This document shows, one piece after another, positions 1-8,298 of a stretch of 45,309 bases of DNA. The DNA lies in contig JAEFBB010000017.1 of the NCBI GenBank assembly GCA_016292215.1, forward strand, positions 1 to 45,309. Reading direction: 5' to 3'. A program made the position numbers and the translations under genes. Numbering within the stretch: position 1 is the stretch's first letter; each line of letters starts with the position of its first letter. The notes beneath the pieces were generated by a model that had not been told where the DNA came from, searched no databases, and worked only from the letters and a program-made list of their open reading frames with translations. This DNA is from Saccharofermentans sp. (lineage in GTDB: Bacteria; Bacillota; Clostridia; Saccharofermentanales; Saccharofermentanaceae).

Positions 1-465
1 CTCCGCTCCCGCCTTCATGGCTGCGCTCTCTATATATTTCCTGTGCTTCTCACCTGATTCGCACTCGAACGTCCTGGTGGTACCATCACCTGTTATTGTC
101 ATTTTGATCGTCTGATCAGGCAATAACTCATCAATTATATCGCTCCACTCGATGACGCAGACACCGTTTCTGTAAAAGTATTCATCAAGTCCGCTCATAA
201 GGAAGTCATCCGGGCCAGACAGTCTGTAAGTATCAAAGTGGAACAGCATCAGCCTTCCGCCCTCATACTCATTTACGATGGTAAAAGTCGGGCTCGAGAC
301 ATGAGATTCAGATCCAAGTCCCTTTGCAATCCCTCTGGTAAGGCATGTCTTTCCTGCGCCGAGATCGCCAGTCAAAGCGATGACGTCGCCGCCGACAAGA
401 GCCTTTGCCAGTTCATAGCCAAAGCTCTCGGTCATTTCAGGTGATGTAGTACTAAATCTGATCAT
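1..465 (-). CDS. tsaE: TsaE, tRNA threonylcarbamoyladenosine biosynthesis ATPase (3' end cut by window edge)
   Basis: Reverse-strand reading from ATG at 465 stays open for 155 codons to the window edge, so the C-terminus is missing. An ATP-binding Walker A motif GDLGAGKT lies near residues 33-40, followed by the SSPTF segment and a VIEWSD motif, the usual TsaE (YjeE) order. TsaE works with TsaB and TsaD in the cytoplasm to make the t6A modification on ANN-decoding tRNAs. The family is normally about 150 residues, so little should be missing unless there is a C-terminal extension or fusion. There is no Shine-Dalgarno before the ATG; a promoter-like -10 box sits 8 nt upstream, which suggests a nearly leaderless mRNA. 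Family assignment is firm; the leaderless start is inferred. Confidence 0.93.
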   Translation of the reverse strand, partial: MIRFSTTSPEMTESFGYELAKALVGGDVIALTGDLGAGKTCLTRGIAKGLGSESHVSSPTFTIVNEYEGGRLMLFHFDTYRLSGPDDFLMSGLDEYFYRNGVCVIEWSDIIDELLPDQTIKMTITGDGTTRTFECESGEKHRKYIESAAMKAGAE

Positions 466-473
466 GCGTAGTA

Positions 474-502
474 ATTTTACATTCAAGAATAACAAATAGC
501 AA
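474..502 (-). promoter_or_regulatory. Candidate promoter of tsaE, close to the start codon
   Basis: Minus strand: -35 TTGCTA (497-502), 17-bp spacer, -10 TAAAAT (474-479). The -10 ends 8 nt before the ATG at 465, so transcription would start within a nucleotide or two of the start codon, which fits the absence of a ribosome binding site. Confidence 0.5.
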
Positions 503-551
503 AAATAGTTTGAAGAAGCTTGTTTTCGCGCTGCCTAGAGCATCGCTGTCC

Positions 552-675
552 CGCTCAAAGATAGTCCCTTTCATCTTTTTGCGGGGCATTAGGACTACAT
601 TTTCGCTCAAAGATAGTCCCTTTCATCTTTTTACGGGGCATTGGGACTACATTTTCGCTCAAAGATAGTCTTTCT
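552..675. repeat. 52-bp tandem repeat, two full copies plus a partial third
   Basis: Units begin with CGCTCAAAG at 552, 604 and 656, an exact 52-bp period; the third copy decays after about 20 bp. The two full copies differ at only a couple of positions. Each unit carries an inverted repeat TAGTCC / GGACTA separated by a T-rich then G-rich loop. It fills most of the 313-bp gene-free gap between tsaE and rpsI. No coding potential is visible in it and its function is unknown. Confidence 0.85.
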
Positions 676-709
676 CTTAAATTGTCCGCCGTTTTGCCAC
701 TGCCAAACA

Positions 710-745
710 CAAAAAAGAAGCTGCTCCCGAGGGAACAGCTTCTTT
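710..745 (-). terminator. Rho-independent terminator of rplM-rpsI
   Basis: On the minus strand AAAGAAGCTG pairs with CAGCTTCTTT around a short inner stem and loop, and a run of T residues follows. It lies about 35 nt past the rpsI stop codon. Confidence 0.85.
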
Positions 746-778
746 GAAATACTTCGTTGCAGTAAGCGAAAATACTGA

Positions 779-1192
779 TTAACGCTTTGAGAACTGTGAA
801 GCCTTTCTTGCCTTCTTGAGACCCGGCTTCTTTCTTTCCTTCATACGTGCGTCACGTGTGAGGAATCCGCTCTCCTTGAGAACTGCCTTGTAGCTCTCTT
901 CATCAGCTTCAACCAAAGCTCTTGCAATACCGTGACGGATTGCACCGGCCTGACCGGAGATACCGCCGCCGATAGCCTTAACGATTACGTCGAACTTATC
1001 CTCAGTCTGTGTAGCTGCGAGGGGCTGACGAACGATGAGCTTAAGTGTATCGAGACCAAAGTACTCATCGATGTCCTTGCCGTTGATCGTGATCTTGCCC
1101 TTACCGGGAACCAAACGAACGGCTGCTACTGCGTCCTTACGACGGCCTGTGCCGTAATAATATACTTTGCTGCTTGTTTTCTTTGCTGCCAT
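779..1192 (-). CDS. rpsI: 30S ribosomal protein S9
   Basis: 137 residues with the S9 signature [19 protein letters not shown] around residues 75-93 and the conserved basic C-terminus ending KASQFSKR, whose tail reaches the P-site tRNA in known ribosomes. Length is normal for the family (about 130). It follows rplM by 18 nt in the conserved rplM-rpsI pair and is followed by a clear terminator. A long open frame on the opposite strand is a shadow of this gene. Confidence 0.98.
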   Translation of the reverse strand: MAAKKTSSKVYYYGTGRRKDAVAAVRLVPGKGKITINGKDIDEYFGLDTLKLIVRQPLAATQTEDKFDVIVKAIGGGISGQAGAIRHGIARALVEADEESYKAVLKESGFLTRDARMKERKKPGLKKARKASQFSKR

Positions 1193-1210
1193 ATTCAGTT
1201 AGTCCTCCGA

Positions 1211-1639
1211 TTAAAATGTGTGAACTTCAGGCTTCTGAGCTGCCTGCTCGTGCTCGGGGCCGGCATAAACGTGAAGCTTTCTGAACATCTGACGTCCGAG
1301 GGAGTTCTTGGGGAGCATGCCCTTAACAGCAAGCTCAACAGCCTTCTCGGGGTTCTTAGCCATCAAAGTACGATAGTCGATCTCCTTCATTCCACCCGGG
1401 AAACCGGAGTGATGACGATAGAGCTTATCGTCGAGCTTCTTACCTGTAAGGATGATCTTAGAAGCGTTGATTACGATTACATTATCACCGGTATCAAGGA
1501 AAGGAGTGTATGTAGGCTTGTGCTTACCTCTTAAGAGCTTAGCAACCTCTGTAGCCAAACGACCGAGAACCATGCCCTCAGCGTCGATTACGAGCCATTT
1601 CCTTTCTATTGAATCCTTGGTTGCAACATATGTACCCAT
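1211..1639 (-). CDS. rplM: 50S ribosomal protein L13
   Basis: 142 residues, the usual L13 length. It has the [17 protein letters not shown] segment near residues 25-41, the VIVINASKI core and the [18 protein letters not shown] segment near residues 108-125. L13 is an early assembly protein of the large subunit, binding 23S rRNA. The ATG is preceded by AAGGAG at good spacing. It is the first gene of the rplM-rpsI operon; a terminator belonging to the upstream lipoprotein operon lies about 55 nt before it. Confidence 0.98.
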   Translation of the reverse strand: MGTYVATKDSIERKWLVIDAEGMVLGRLATEVAKLLRGKHKPTYTPFLDTGDNVIVINASKIILTGKKLDDKLYRHHSGFPGGMKEIDYRTLMAKNPEKAVELAVKGMLPKNSLGRQMFRKLHVYAGPEHEQAAQKPEVHTF

Positions 1640-1693
1640 GTGTCTTTCTCCTTAAATTCATTGAGTCTTCTTATATTCAAATGCCTAATATAA

Positions 1694-1730
1694 GCAAAAA
1701 ATACAGGCCTGCTCGATGAGCAAGCCTGCA
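1694..1730 (-). terminator. Terminator of the TG/lipoprotein operon
   Basis: Minus-strand stem GCAGGCTTGCTC / GAGCAGGCCTGT with a 3-nt loop, followed by a T-rich tract. It lies about 95 nt past the stop of the 1824 lipoprotein gene and just before the rplM leader, so it separates the two operons. Confidence 0.85.
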
Positions 1731-1823
1731 TATAATAACCGCCTATTATTGTTATGTCAACAATTTTCGCGAAAAAACTTTAAGAATTCTCTTAAATCCG
1801 TCGAATTTCGCCTTTTTTCGCGT

Positions 1824-2393
1824 TTATTCGCCGTCTGTATAAACGATTTCGGTGATCTCGCCCATACCATTCTCGGCATTGATCCAAAGCTGTGTGTTGC
1901 TTGCCTTGTAGATAAGGATGAAGTCATCCTCATAGTCAGGAGTGCCCAGAACAGCCTTTGCATCAGCGAAGGAATCGCCTACATGCAAGCCGTTGCAGTC
2001 TGTGAGTGAATCAACGATAACGATCGTCTTAATGTACTCGATGCCTTCAGACTTGTATGCGCCGACCGTGAAACCGGGATACATATAAGCTCTGTCTGTA
2101 CCCTGGCCTGCGCAGGAAGCCTGCTCAAGGAATTCGTAGTTGTCGCCTAATACAGCGATCGCAGGTGCGACTTCTGTGCCGGGCATGATCGTGTAGCCGT
2201 TGAAGCTGAAGCAGTACTGGCCTTCTGTTGACACAGAAGCGCCCTGTGAGTTCTCTACAGAGATCTGTGTCTGGCCGCCGCCGAGCTGTGAAGCTGCTAC
2301 TGTCTCGCCGTTACCGCCCTTGTCGCACCCTGCGAGAAGTGATGCCGCGAGGCATAATCCCATTGTTACTGAAATGATCTTTTCTTTTTTCAT
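1824..2393 (-). CDS. Lipoprotein, paralogue of the 8299-8874 product
   Basis: 189 residues. A type II signal peptide is visible: basic MKKEK start, hydrophobic stretch, lipobox LAGC with lipidated Cys23, so the protein should sit on the outer face of the membrane. The mature part has a Gly/Gln-rich linker and then a compact domain with a SCAGQG motif and a GLHVGDSFADAKAVLGTP segment, matching the second lipoprotein (8299-8874) in both motifs and length. The G-x-x-x-G...D...LGxP pattern recalls small BamE/SmpA-like folds, but that is only a resemblance. It is the last gene of an operon that the other lipoprotein opens, 30 nt after a TG gene. Function unknown. Confidence 0.85.
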   Translation of the reverse strand: MKKEKIISVTMGLCLAASLLAGCDKGGNGETVAASQLGGGQTQISVENSQGASVSTEGQYCFSFNGYTIMPGTEVAPAIAVLGDNYEFLEQASCAGQGTDRAYMYPGFTVGAYKSEGIEYIKTIVIVDSLTDCNGLHVGDSFADAKAVLGTPDYEDDFILIYKASNTQLWINAENGMGEITEIVYTDGE

Positions 2394-2423
2394 CTTTCTT
2401 CTCCTATTATCTTAAATATAGTT

Positions 2424-3683
2424 TTAGGCATATTCAGGTGTTCCGCCGGCTCTCACCGGTAACATCGAACCGTCAAACTGGTGACGGCTGTCCCGTATCT
2501 GACTGTCAGTCTTCTTGAAATAAACCGACTGATGGTGCAGAAACATCGTCGAATCACAATGATACCACTGTCCGTCGAGTTTTACGAGATTCCAGTAGTG
2601 GCCGTTGTAAGACACGGGATATCTTACAACCATCATGTTGGGAATTCCAGCGCAATCCAGGAGCATTTTCGCGCATGCATAGAATCCGTAGCAGTCACCG
2701 CTGCGCTTCATCAGCGCTCTGTAGACCGCATCTTCGTATGTCTGCGTGCCGAAAACCGTCTCGTAGGTGACGTTCGAATGAACCCAGTCAAAGATATTTC
2801 TTGCAGTCTCGGTGTCATTCGAGCCTCTGAGCTTATCGACAAGGGCATTAGCAGTTCTTAAGATCTCGTTATAATGAGACGAATCCCAGGCGCCGCCCGC
2901 GCCGAGAACGCTGTCAATAACGTTGGGCTTCTTGATGATTACATAAGCGTCCTGCTTACGGACATTGCCCGCCTTGTCAGCTGCTTTATATGTAATCTTA
3001 TATACGCCTTCCGTTCCGAGGATAACCTGCGAATCATCTACTACCACCCTCGGGTCCTCATCATAGTCATCCTTCCAGGTTACGCCGTCAAAGTAGTTTA
3101 TGGAGGCATCGGCAGAGTCATCGATGTTGATGTCGTGAATGCCGTAGAAAAGCGGCGCGTTATGGTCATCAGTAACGTGGAACGGGACATCGATAACCGT
3201 GGAATTGTTATACCAGTCCGTCACAACTACAGGAACGAGATAATCGCCCGTAAGCTGGTAATCCGGCACGCCGTCCCTGTATTCAATAGTGGCTATTCCG
3301 GACAGATCGTAAAGGTATCCCACGCACTCGGAAGCCTCAGGCCACTTGACTCTCGCATACTGCATCTTAGGCAGGGCAATCCCCTTGGGCGGAGTATGGT
3401 CTTCGATCCTGAGGATTACGTCCTTCTCAAAGGCCTCATCATAGAAGACCGTGAGCTGGTAAACAGCAGGAATATCAGTATCGATCCCTGATATGTCGGT
3501 AACGAATCTGGCGTCCTTGGGACACTCTTTGAAAAAGTCTTCTATCTTTATCTCAGAGCCTGCTTCGATCGTGACCTCTCTTACGAGATTTCTGTTCGCA
3601 TCCCGGATAGTAAACACCACCGTTACCACGAGGATAGCAGCGATATATAAGAAAGCAGCAATTCTTCCAACTATTTTATGCAT
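2424..3683 (-). CDS. Membrane-anchored transglutaminase-like protein (TG1)
   Basis: 419 residues. One N-terminal membrane segment (about 8-26) puts the rest outside. Three Ig-like modules follow (about 35-95, 115-172, 178-250); the last resembles DUF5011, with a DDYDEDP segment and a KAADKAGN motif. A transglutaminase-like domain fills the C-terminus with a plausible triad Cys331 (SGDCYGFY), His362 (GHYWNLV) and Asp377 (WYHCDST). Such domains act as amide-cleaving or cross-linking enzymes; the substrate here cannot be told. There is no C-terminal tail, unlike TG2 and TG3. Its first 180 residues match TG2 at most positions, indicating recent duplication. The Shine-Dalgarno is weak. It is the fifth gene of the six-gene operon. 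Confidence 0.9.
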   Translation of the reverse strand: MHKIVGRIAAFLYIAAILVVTVVFTIRDANRNLVREVTIEAGSEIKIEDFFKECPKDARFVTDISGIDTDIPAVYQLTVFYDEAFEKDVILRIEDHTPPKGIALPKMQYARVKWPEASECVGYLYDLSGIATIEYRDGVPDYQLTGDYLVPVVVTDWYNNSTVIDVPFHVTDDHNAPLFYGIHDINIDDSADASINYFDGVTWKDDYDEDPRVVVDDSQVILGTEGVYKITYKAADKAGNVRKQDAYVIIKKPNVIDSVLGAGGAWDSSHYNEILRTANALVDKLRGSNDTETARNIFDWVHSNVTYETVFGTQTYEDAVYRALMKRSGDCYGFYACAKMLLDCAGIPNMMVVRYPVSYNGHYWNLVKLDGQWYHCDSTMFLHHQSVYFKKTDSQIRDSRHQFDGSMLPVRAGGTPEYA

Positions 3684-3725
3684 AACCAGTCTTTTTCGTT
3701 GTCCAAAACTGACGCGCAGTCAGGC

Positions 3726-5300
3726 TTAACCTCCGGTATTATCCCCTTCGTCCGGCGGATTGTCCGGCGTTGCCGGCGGCTCTGATATCTCCGGCTTCGG
3801 ATCATCTGTAACGACAGGATTATCCGTGATCACAGGATCGTCAGTAATATCAGGCGATGGCGTTATCGTCGGTGTTATCGTGTCTGTCGGTGTGTCCGTA
3901 ACAGTAGGATCCGGAGTAATAGTCGGACCCGGTGTTACCGTAACATCAGGCGACGGTGTGGTCGAAAGTGACGGATCCACTGCAGGCGACGGCGAAGCGT
4001 CAGGATCCTGTGTCGGTTCGGGTGTTATTGTCGGCGTAGCGTATTCCTTGGAACCGCCGGCACGCTCAGGATAAAGCGAACCGTTAAAGTGATGGTAGCT
4101 GTCACTGATCTGGTCATCGGTACACATGAAGTAAACGCTCGGGTGACCTCTGAATACCGTTGCATCGCAGTGATACCATTCGCCGTTAAGGTAAACAAGA
4201 TTCCAGTAGTGTCCGTTGCCTGTTACGGGGTATCTCCTGACCATCATGTTGGGGATGCCTGCCTGGTCGAGGAGCATTTTCGCGCAGCAGTAATAGACAT
4301 AGCAGTCGCCGTTACGTCTGGAGAATCCTCTGTATGCGGCGCTTGTGTAAGACTGGGATCCGTAAACCGTCTGGTAATAGATGTGATTATGGACCCAGTT
4401 GAAGATGTTTCTTGCAGTGGCGACGTCACTGCCGCCCCAAAGGCCTGACATGATCCTTGACGCCAACGGATAAGGATCGCCCGACGAATTGCCGTAATAT
4501 CCGCCGTCTCCGCCGGAGCCCTCGGAAGATCCTCCGCCTTCAACAGGCAGGGTAATTGTGATCTTGGCAGTGTAACTGCTCATGTTTCCTACCTTGTCGA
4601 TGGCCTTGTAGTAGACCTCGTAAACGCCGTTCTCTGCCCAATTTACCTGCGAATCATCGACCTTCATGATCGGGAATTCATCGTAATCGTCAACGACGGT
4701 GATGCTGTTGTAGAAATCGATCTCATCGGGGTTGCCGTTGCTCTCAAGGTCATGAATGCCCTTGATCACAGGTGCAGTCACGTCATCAACGATGTGGAAA
4801 GGCACCTCGATAACGGTGGAGTTGTTGTACCAGTCGGTGACAACGACCGGAACGAGGTAGTCGCCGGTCTCGTGGAGATCAGGCGTGCCGTTCTGATATT
4901 CGATCGAAGCGATTCCGGACAGATCGTACAGATACCCGACGCATTCATAGGCTTCGGGCCATTTAACTTTTGTGAAATGCTCCTTCGGTAATGCAATACC
5001 CTTGGGACCGGTGTGATCCTCGATCCTGAGGACCACATCCTTCTCAAATGCTTCATCATAGAAGACCTTGAGCTTGTATACGGCGGGTACACGCGTATCA
5101 ATACCTGAGATATCGGTCACGAACCTTGCGTCAGCAGGCAGTTCGTTGAAAAAATCCTCGATCTTGATATGCGAACCGGCTTCGATTACAACCTCTTTCT
5201 TGAGATTCTTATCGGCGTCTTTGATGGTGCAGAACACCGTCACCCCAAGGATAGCGGCAATGTAGAAGAAGGCTCCAAATTTTCCGATCTTTTTAAACAT
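3726..5300 (-). CDS. Membrane-anchored transglutaminase-like protein with Pro/Thr-rich tail (TG2)
   Basis: 524 residues from ATG at 5300, chosen because MFKKIGKFGAFFYIAAIL then aligns with the TG1 start. A neighbouring ATG at 5303 and an in-frame TTG at 5339 are alternatives, and none has a good Shine-Dalgarno. Membrane segment about 9-26, three Ig-like modules to about 250, a Gly/Ser linker (255-275), then the TG domain with Cys333, His364 and Asp379. Residues 421-524 form a low-complexity tail of TP, DP and TITP units ending Asp/Pro/Gly-rich, resembling a wall-spanning or glycosylated stalk. No sortase LPxTG motif follows. Third TG gene of the operon, between TG3 and TG1. Confidence 0.88.
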   Translation of the reverse strand: MFKKIGKFGAFFYIAAILGVTVFCTIKDADKNLKKEVVIEAGSHIKIEDFFNELPADARFVTDISGIDTRVPAVYKLKVFYDEAFEKDVVLRIEDHTGPKGIALPKEHFTKVKWPEAYECVGYLYDLSGIASIEYQNGTPDLHETGDYLVPVVVTDWYNNSTVIEVPFHIVDDVTAPVIKGIHDLESNGNPDEIDFYNSITVVDDYDEFPIMKVDDSQVNWAENGVYEVYYKAIDKVGNMSSYTAKITITLPVEGGGSSEGSGGDGGYYGNSSGDPYPLASRIMSGLWGGSDVATARNIFNWVHNHIYYQTVYGSQSYTSAAYRGFSRRNGDCYVYYCCAKMLLDQAGIPNMMVRRYPVTGNGHYWNLVYLNGEWYHCDATVFRGHPSVYFMCTDDQISDSYHHFNGSLYPERAGGSKEYATPTITPEPTQDPDASPSPAVDPSLSTTPSPDVTVTPGPTITPDPTVTDTPTDTITPTITPSPDITDDPVITDNPVVTDDPKPEISEPPATPDNPPDEGDNTGG

Positions 5301-5372
5301 CATTTTTTTATGATAATTCTTTATCTCGAAAAACTCCAACCTTAATTGCCGGAATCTGTCTGAAATCAGTAA

Positions 5373-6887
5373 TTACGGATCAGTTGTCGCGTTCGGATCA
5401 GTAGTCGGTTCAGGTGTGTCGGTGTTCGTAGGATCCGCTGTAGGAGCCGGTGTTGTTGTATCTGCGGCTGTCGTCGGCGTTGTTGCAGAAGGCGTAGGTG
5501 TAGACGTATCTGCCGGGCTCGTAGTCGTCGTTGCGCTGGGCGTAGGCGTTACCGTGGTGCTCGGATCTGCTGTCGGCGTAGGCGAGTCGGTCGGTGTAGC
5601 AGTAGGTACCTCCGTAGGTGTAGGCGAAGGCAGATAATCCTTAGATCCGCCGGCTCTCATAGGATAGAGCGAACCGTTGAACTGGTGATATCTGTCGTTG
5701 ATCTGATCGTCCGTGCACATGAACCAGATGCCCGGATGGTCGTTGTAACCTTCGGTAGCATCGCAGTGATACCATTCGCCGTTAAGCTTAACGAGGAGCC
5801 AGTAGTGAATGTTGCCGTTATATCTCGGATAACGGTCGACTCTCATGTTCTCGATTCCTGCGATATCAAGGAGCATCTTGCAGCATGCGTAGTAAACGTA
5901 GCAGTCTCCGTTGTGTCTTGTGAATCCTCTGTAAGCGGCACGCTCATATGAACGTGTTCCGCTTAAGAGTCTGAACCACAATGTATTGTGGACCCAGTTA
6001 AAGATATTCCTTGCGGTCTCGACATCGTTGCTGCCGTAAAGGTTTGCCATTACTTTTCTAGCGAGCGCATAAGGATCGCCGTCGCCATCATAATCGCCGT
6101 CGTTGCCGCCGGAAGACGGGTTAGCATCTGCAGGGAACTTGATCGTAAGGTTAACAAGAGCTGTGCCAATATTGCCTGCCTTGTCGACAGCCTTATAAGT
6201 AAGTGCATATGTGCCTGCATTTGTGTAATCAACGAGTGAATCATCGATCTTGATGACAGGCTCGGGATCGTAGTCATCCGTAACCGTAACGCCAGCAAAG
6301 AAATCCAGACCGTCGGGGTTGCCCTCGAGCTCAAGATCGTGAGCGCCTGCAATGACCGGAGCGGTGTGGTCATCAATGACCGTGAAAGGTACCTGGATAA
6401 CAGTGCTGTTGCCGTATACGTCGGTTACGAGTACGGGGACGTTAAATTCTCCGCCCTGGGTAAATACCGGCGCTCCTTCCTGATACTCAATTTTCGCGAT
6501 TCCGGACAGATCGTACAGATAAGCGACACATTCGGAAGCTTCAGGTATCTTCCAGTTGAGATAGAGTGTCATGGGAACAGCCTGTCCCGTAGGACCCGTG
6601 TGATCTTCGATCCTTACGATGACATCCGCTTCCTTCTTGCCGTATCCGATCTTGATCTGGTAAACAGCCGGAATGGTCGTATCAATGCCTGAAACATCCG
6701 TCAGGAATACAGCATTATCGGGTACTGTATCGAAGAATGCTTCCAGCGTTATCGGACTGCCGGCTTCAATGATTACGTCTGTCTTGATCTTATCTTTGCT
6801 GCCGCATGCGACTAAAATGCCAACCGTGCAGATTGTCACTAAGAAGATGCAGATACAAAGAAGTCTTTTTTTCTTTTCAGTTTCCAT
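5373..6887 (-). CDS. Lipid-anchored transglutaminase-like protein with Pro/Thr-rich tail (TG3)
   Basis: 504 residues. It starts METEKKKR, then a hydrophobic stretch ending in a lipobox LVAC at Cys28, so this paralogue appears lipid-anchored where TG1 and TG2 keep a transmembrane segment. Three Ig-like modules (about 35-95, 115-170, 176-250) carry the same signatures as TG1 and TG2 (VSGIDT, LYDLSGIA, DDYDPEP, KAVDKAGN). A Gly/Asp linker leads to the TG domain with Cys329, His361 and Asp376. From about 420 a tail of TPT/SPTP repeats runs to the end, ending NATTDP with no anchor signal. It may cleave or cross-link surface proteins or peptidoglycan peptides; that is inferred from the fold only. 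Confidence 0.88.
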   Translation of the reverse strand: METEKKKRLLCICIFLVTICTVGILVACGSKDKIKTDVIIEAGSPITLEAFFDTVPDNAVFLTDVSGIDTTIPAVYQIKIGYGKKEADVIVRIEDHTGPTGQAVPMTLYLNWKIPEASECVAYLYDLSGIAKIEYQEGAPVFTQGGEFNVPVLVTDVYGNSTVIQVPFTVIDDHTAPVIAGAHDLELEGNPDGLDFFAGVTVTDDYDPEPVIKIDDSLVDYTNAGTYALTYKAVDKAGNIGTALVNLTIKFPADANPSSGGNDGDYDGDGDPYALARKVMANLYGSNDVETARNIFNWVHNTLWFRLLSGTRSYERAAYRGFTRHNGDCYVYYACCKMLLDIAGIENMRVDRYPRYNGNIHYWLLVKLNGEWYHCDATEGYNDHPGIWFMCTDDQINDRYHQFNGSLYPMRAGGSKDYLPSPTPTEVPTATPTDSPTPTADPSTTVTPTPSATTTTSPADTSTPTPSATTPTTAADTTTPAPTADPTNTDTPEPTTDPNATTDP

Positions 6888-6921
6888 TTTCCTTTAATCC
6901 CCTGTAAAAGTATTTCTAGAT

Positions 6922-8292
6922 TCAGTCATCCTTATAAGGGAAGCCCGATAAAATCTTCCCCTGGTAGACGTTGATATAGCTTTGTACTGATGTGGTCGAC
7001 CTTGGAGGATATTTGTCTCCTGCAAAGTTATGGTTGGTCGGAGCATTCTTGATCTCCGAATCCGTCATCATGAAGCAGAAATATCCCTTCGATGTATAAC
7101 CGTCGAAATACTTCTGTGCATCGCAGTGATACCATTCGCCGTTGAGCTTGACCAAAGCCCAGTAGTGAATGTTCTCCCATGAATTCTTACGGTCTCTGAT
7201 AACGCAGAGATTCTCGATGCCCTCTACGTCCATCATGGCCTTGCATACAGCCCATGTGCCGTAGCAGGAAGAATATCTCTTGGTGAAAGTATTAATGGCT
7301 GCTACAGCCCAGTTGCCGTAAGCAGGTGTGCTTAAGATAAAGCTGATATTCTTGTGGACCCAGTAGAAGATCTTCATGGTCTTAACGATGTCGTTGTCGC
7401 TCTCGCTTAAGATCTGGGCATTGATCTCTCTTGCCATTCTGTAAGCTTCGTCGATATAAGCCTGTGAGACGGCAGAGGATTCTTCCGCATTTGCAATAAC
7501 GATTACGTGGACCGTTACCGTGACCTCAGTGACGTTATTGACATCATCTCTTGCTCTGAAGACCAGCGGATAATCACCTACACAGCTTAAGTTGACCTGT
7601 GTATTGTCGATCTCGAGCACCGGATTTTCTGCGTAATCGTCCTTGACGATGATGCCTTCTCTATAAGCGATCGATTCGGTACCGACCATAACGTCGATAT
7701 CGTGTGTGCCATAGATCTCGGGCGCCTTGGTATCCTTCTTAACATAGAACGGAACTTCGACGATGGAATAATTGCCGTTCCTGTCGGTAAGCTTTACGCC
7801 GATATCGAAGTGGCCGCCCTTTGAAAGGTCAGGATCACCCTCGGCATAAGAGCATGTTACTTCTGTCAGATCGAAAATGCTGTCTACAAGCGTCTCGGGA
7901 GCAGGAGCCTCACCGGTATACATCTCTACCGGAACGGGCTTGCCTACAGGTGCCGTGCAGTCGACAACATTAAGTATCGAATGAACTACGTGGCCGCCGC
8001 AGTCGATGGCGATGTCATATGATGCAAGCATGCCTGTGTCAATGGCATCGACATTGGTGATGAACTTTGTGTTCGGCGGGACAGTAGTAAAAAAACAATC
8101 GAGCGTGATCGGATGACCATACTCGATAGTTACTTCCGTGAGTACTTCAGAATCGATCTCGTTGAGCAGAGCAGTGCGGTAAAAATAGCATCCTAAAACG
8201 CCTAATAAGGCTCCCGAGATCAGAGGCATAACCAGAAATCCCAAAAACCTTATTACGTTGAACTTATACTTTTTCTTACCGATGCGACTCAC
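6922..8292 (-). CDS. Membrane-anchored transglutaminase-like protein, divergent paralogue (TG4)
   Basis: 456 residues. A basic MSRIGKKKYK start precedes a hydrophobic segment (about 15-37); a GVLGC at residues 31-35 could be a poor lipobox, so the anchor type is uncertain. Three Ig-like modules keep the common plan but are more diverged than TG1-3 (VDAIDT, IFDLTEV, DDYAENP). The TG domain keeps Cys343 (SSCYGTW), His376 (IHYWALV) and Asp391 (WYHCDAQ). The C-terminus is a short basic/aromatic segment (KYPPRSTTSVQSYINVY) that resembles the ends of TG5 and TG6 rather than TG1-3, making it a bridge between the two subfamilies. It follows the promoter-proximal lipoprotein gene by 6 nt. Confidence 0.88.
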   Translation of the reverse strand: MSRIGKKKYKFNVIRFLGFLVMPLISGALLGVLGCYFYRTALLNEIDSEVLTEVTIEYGHPITLDCFFTTVPPNTKFITNVDAIDTGMLASYDIAIDCGGHVVHSILNVVDCTAPVGKPVPVEMYTGEAPAPETLVDSIFDLTEVTCSYAEGDPDLSKGGHFDIGVKLTDRNGNYSIVEVPFYVKKDTKAPEIYGTHDIDVMVGTESIAYREGIIVKDDYAENPVLEIDNTQVNLSCVGDYPLVFRARDDVNNVTEVTVTVHVIVIANAEESSAVSQAYIDEAYRMAREINAQILSESDNDIVKTMKIFYWVHKNISFILSTPAYGNWAVAAINTFTKRYSSCYGTWAVCKAMMDVEGIENLCVIRDRKNSWENIHYWALVKLNGEWYHCDAQKYFDGYTSKGYFCFMMTDSEIKNAPTNHNFAGDKYPPRSTTSVQSYINVYQGKILSGFPYKDD

Positions 8293-8298
8293 GATGGA

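Noticed and set aside
7..42. Fusion of tsaE to a downstream domain such as tsaB or rimI
   Set aside because: The frame runs off the window at about the normal TsaE length, so nothing can be said about a fusion.
932..1534. 200-codon plus-strand frame across rpsI and rplM
   Set aside because: Entirely antisense to two ribosomal protein genes; a shadow frame.
3726..6887. Sortase-type wall anchoring of the TG2 and TG3 tails
   Set aside because: No LPxTG motif, hydrophobic stretch or basic end follows the Pro/Thr tails; both proteins are anchored at the N-terminus instead.
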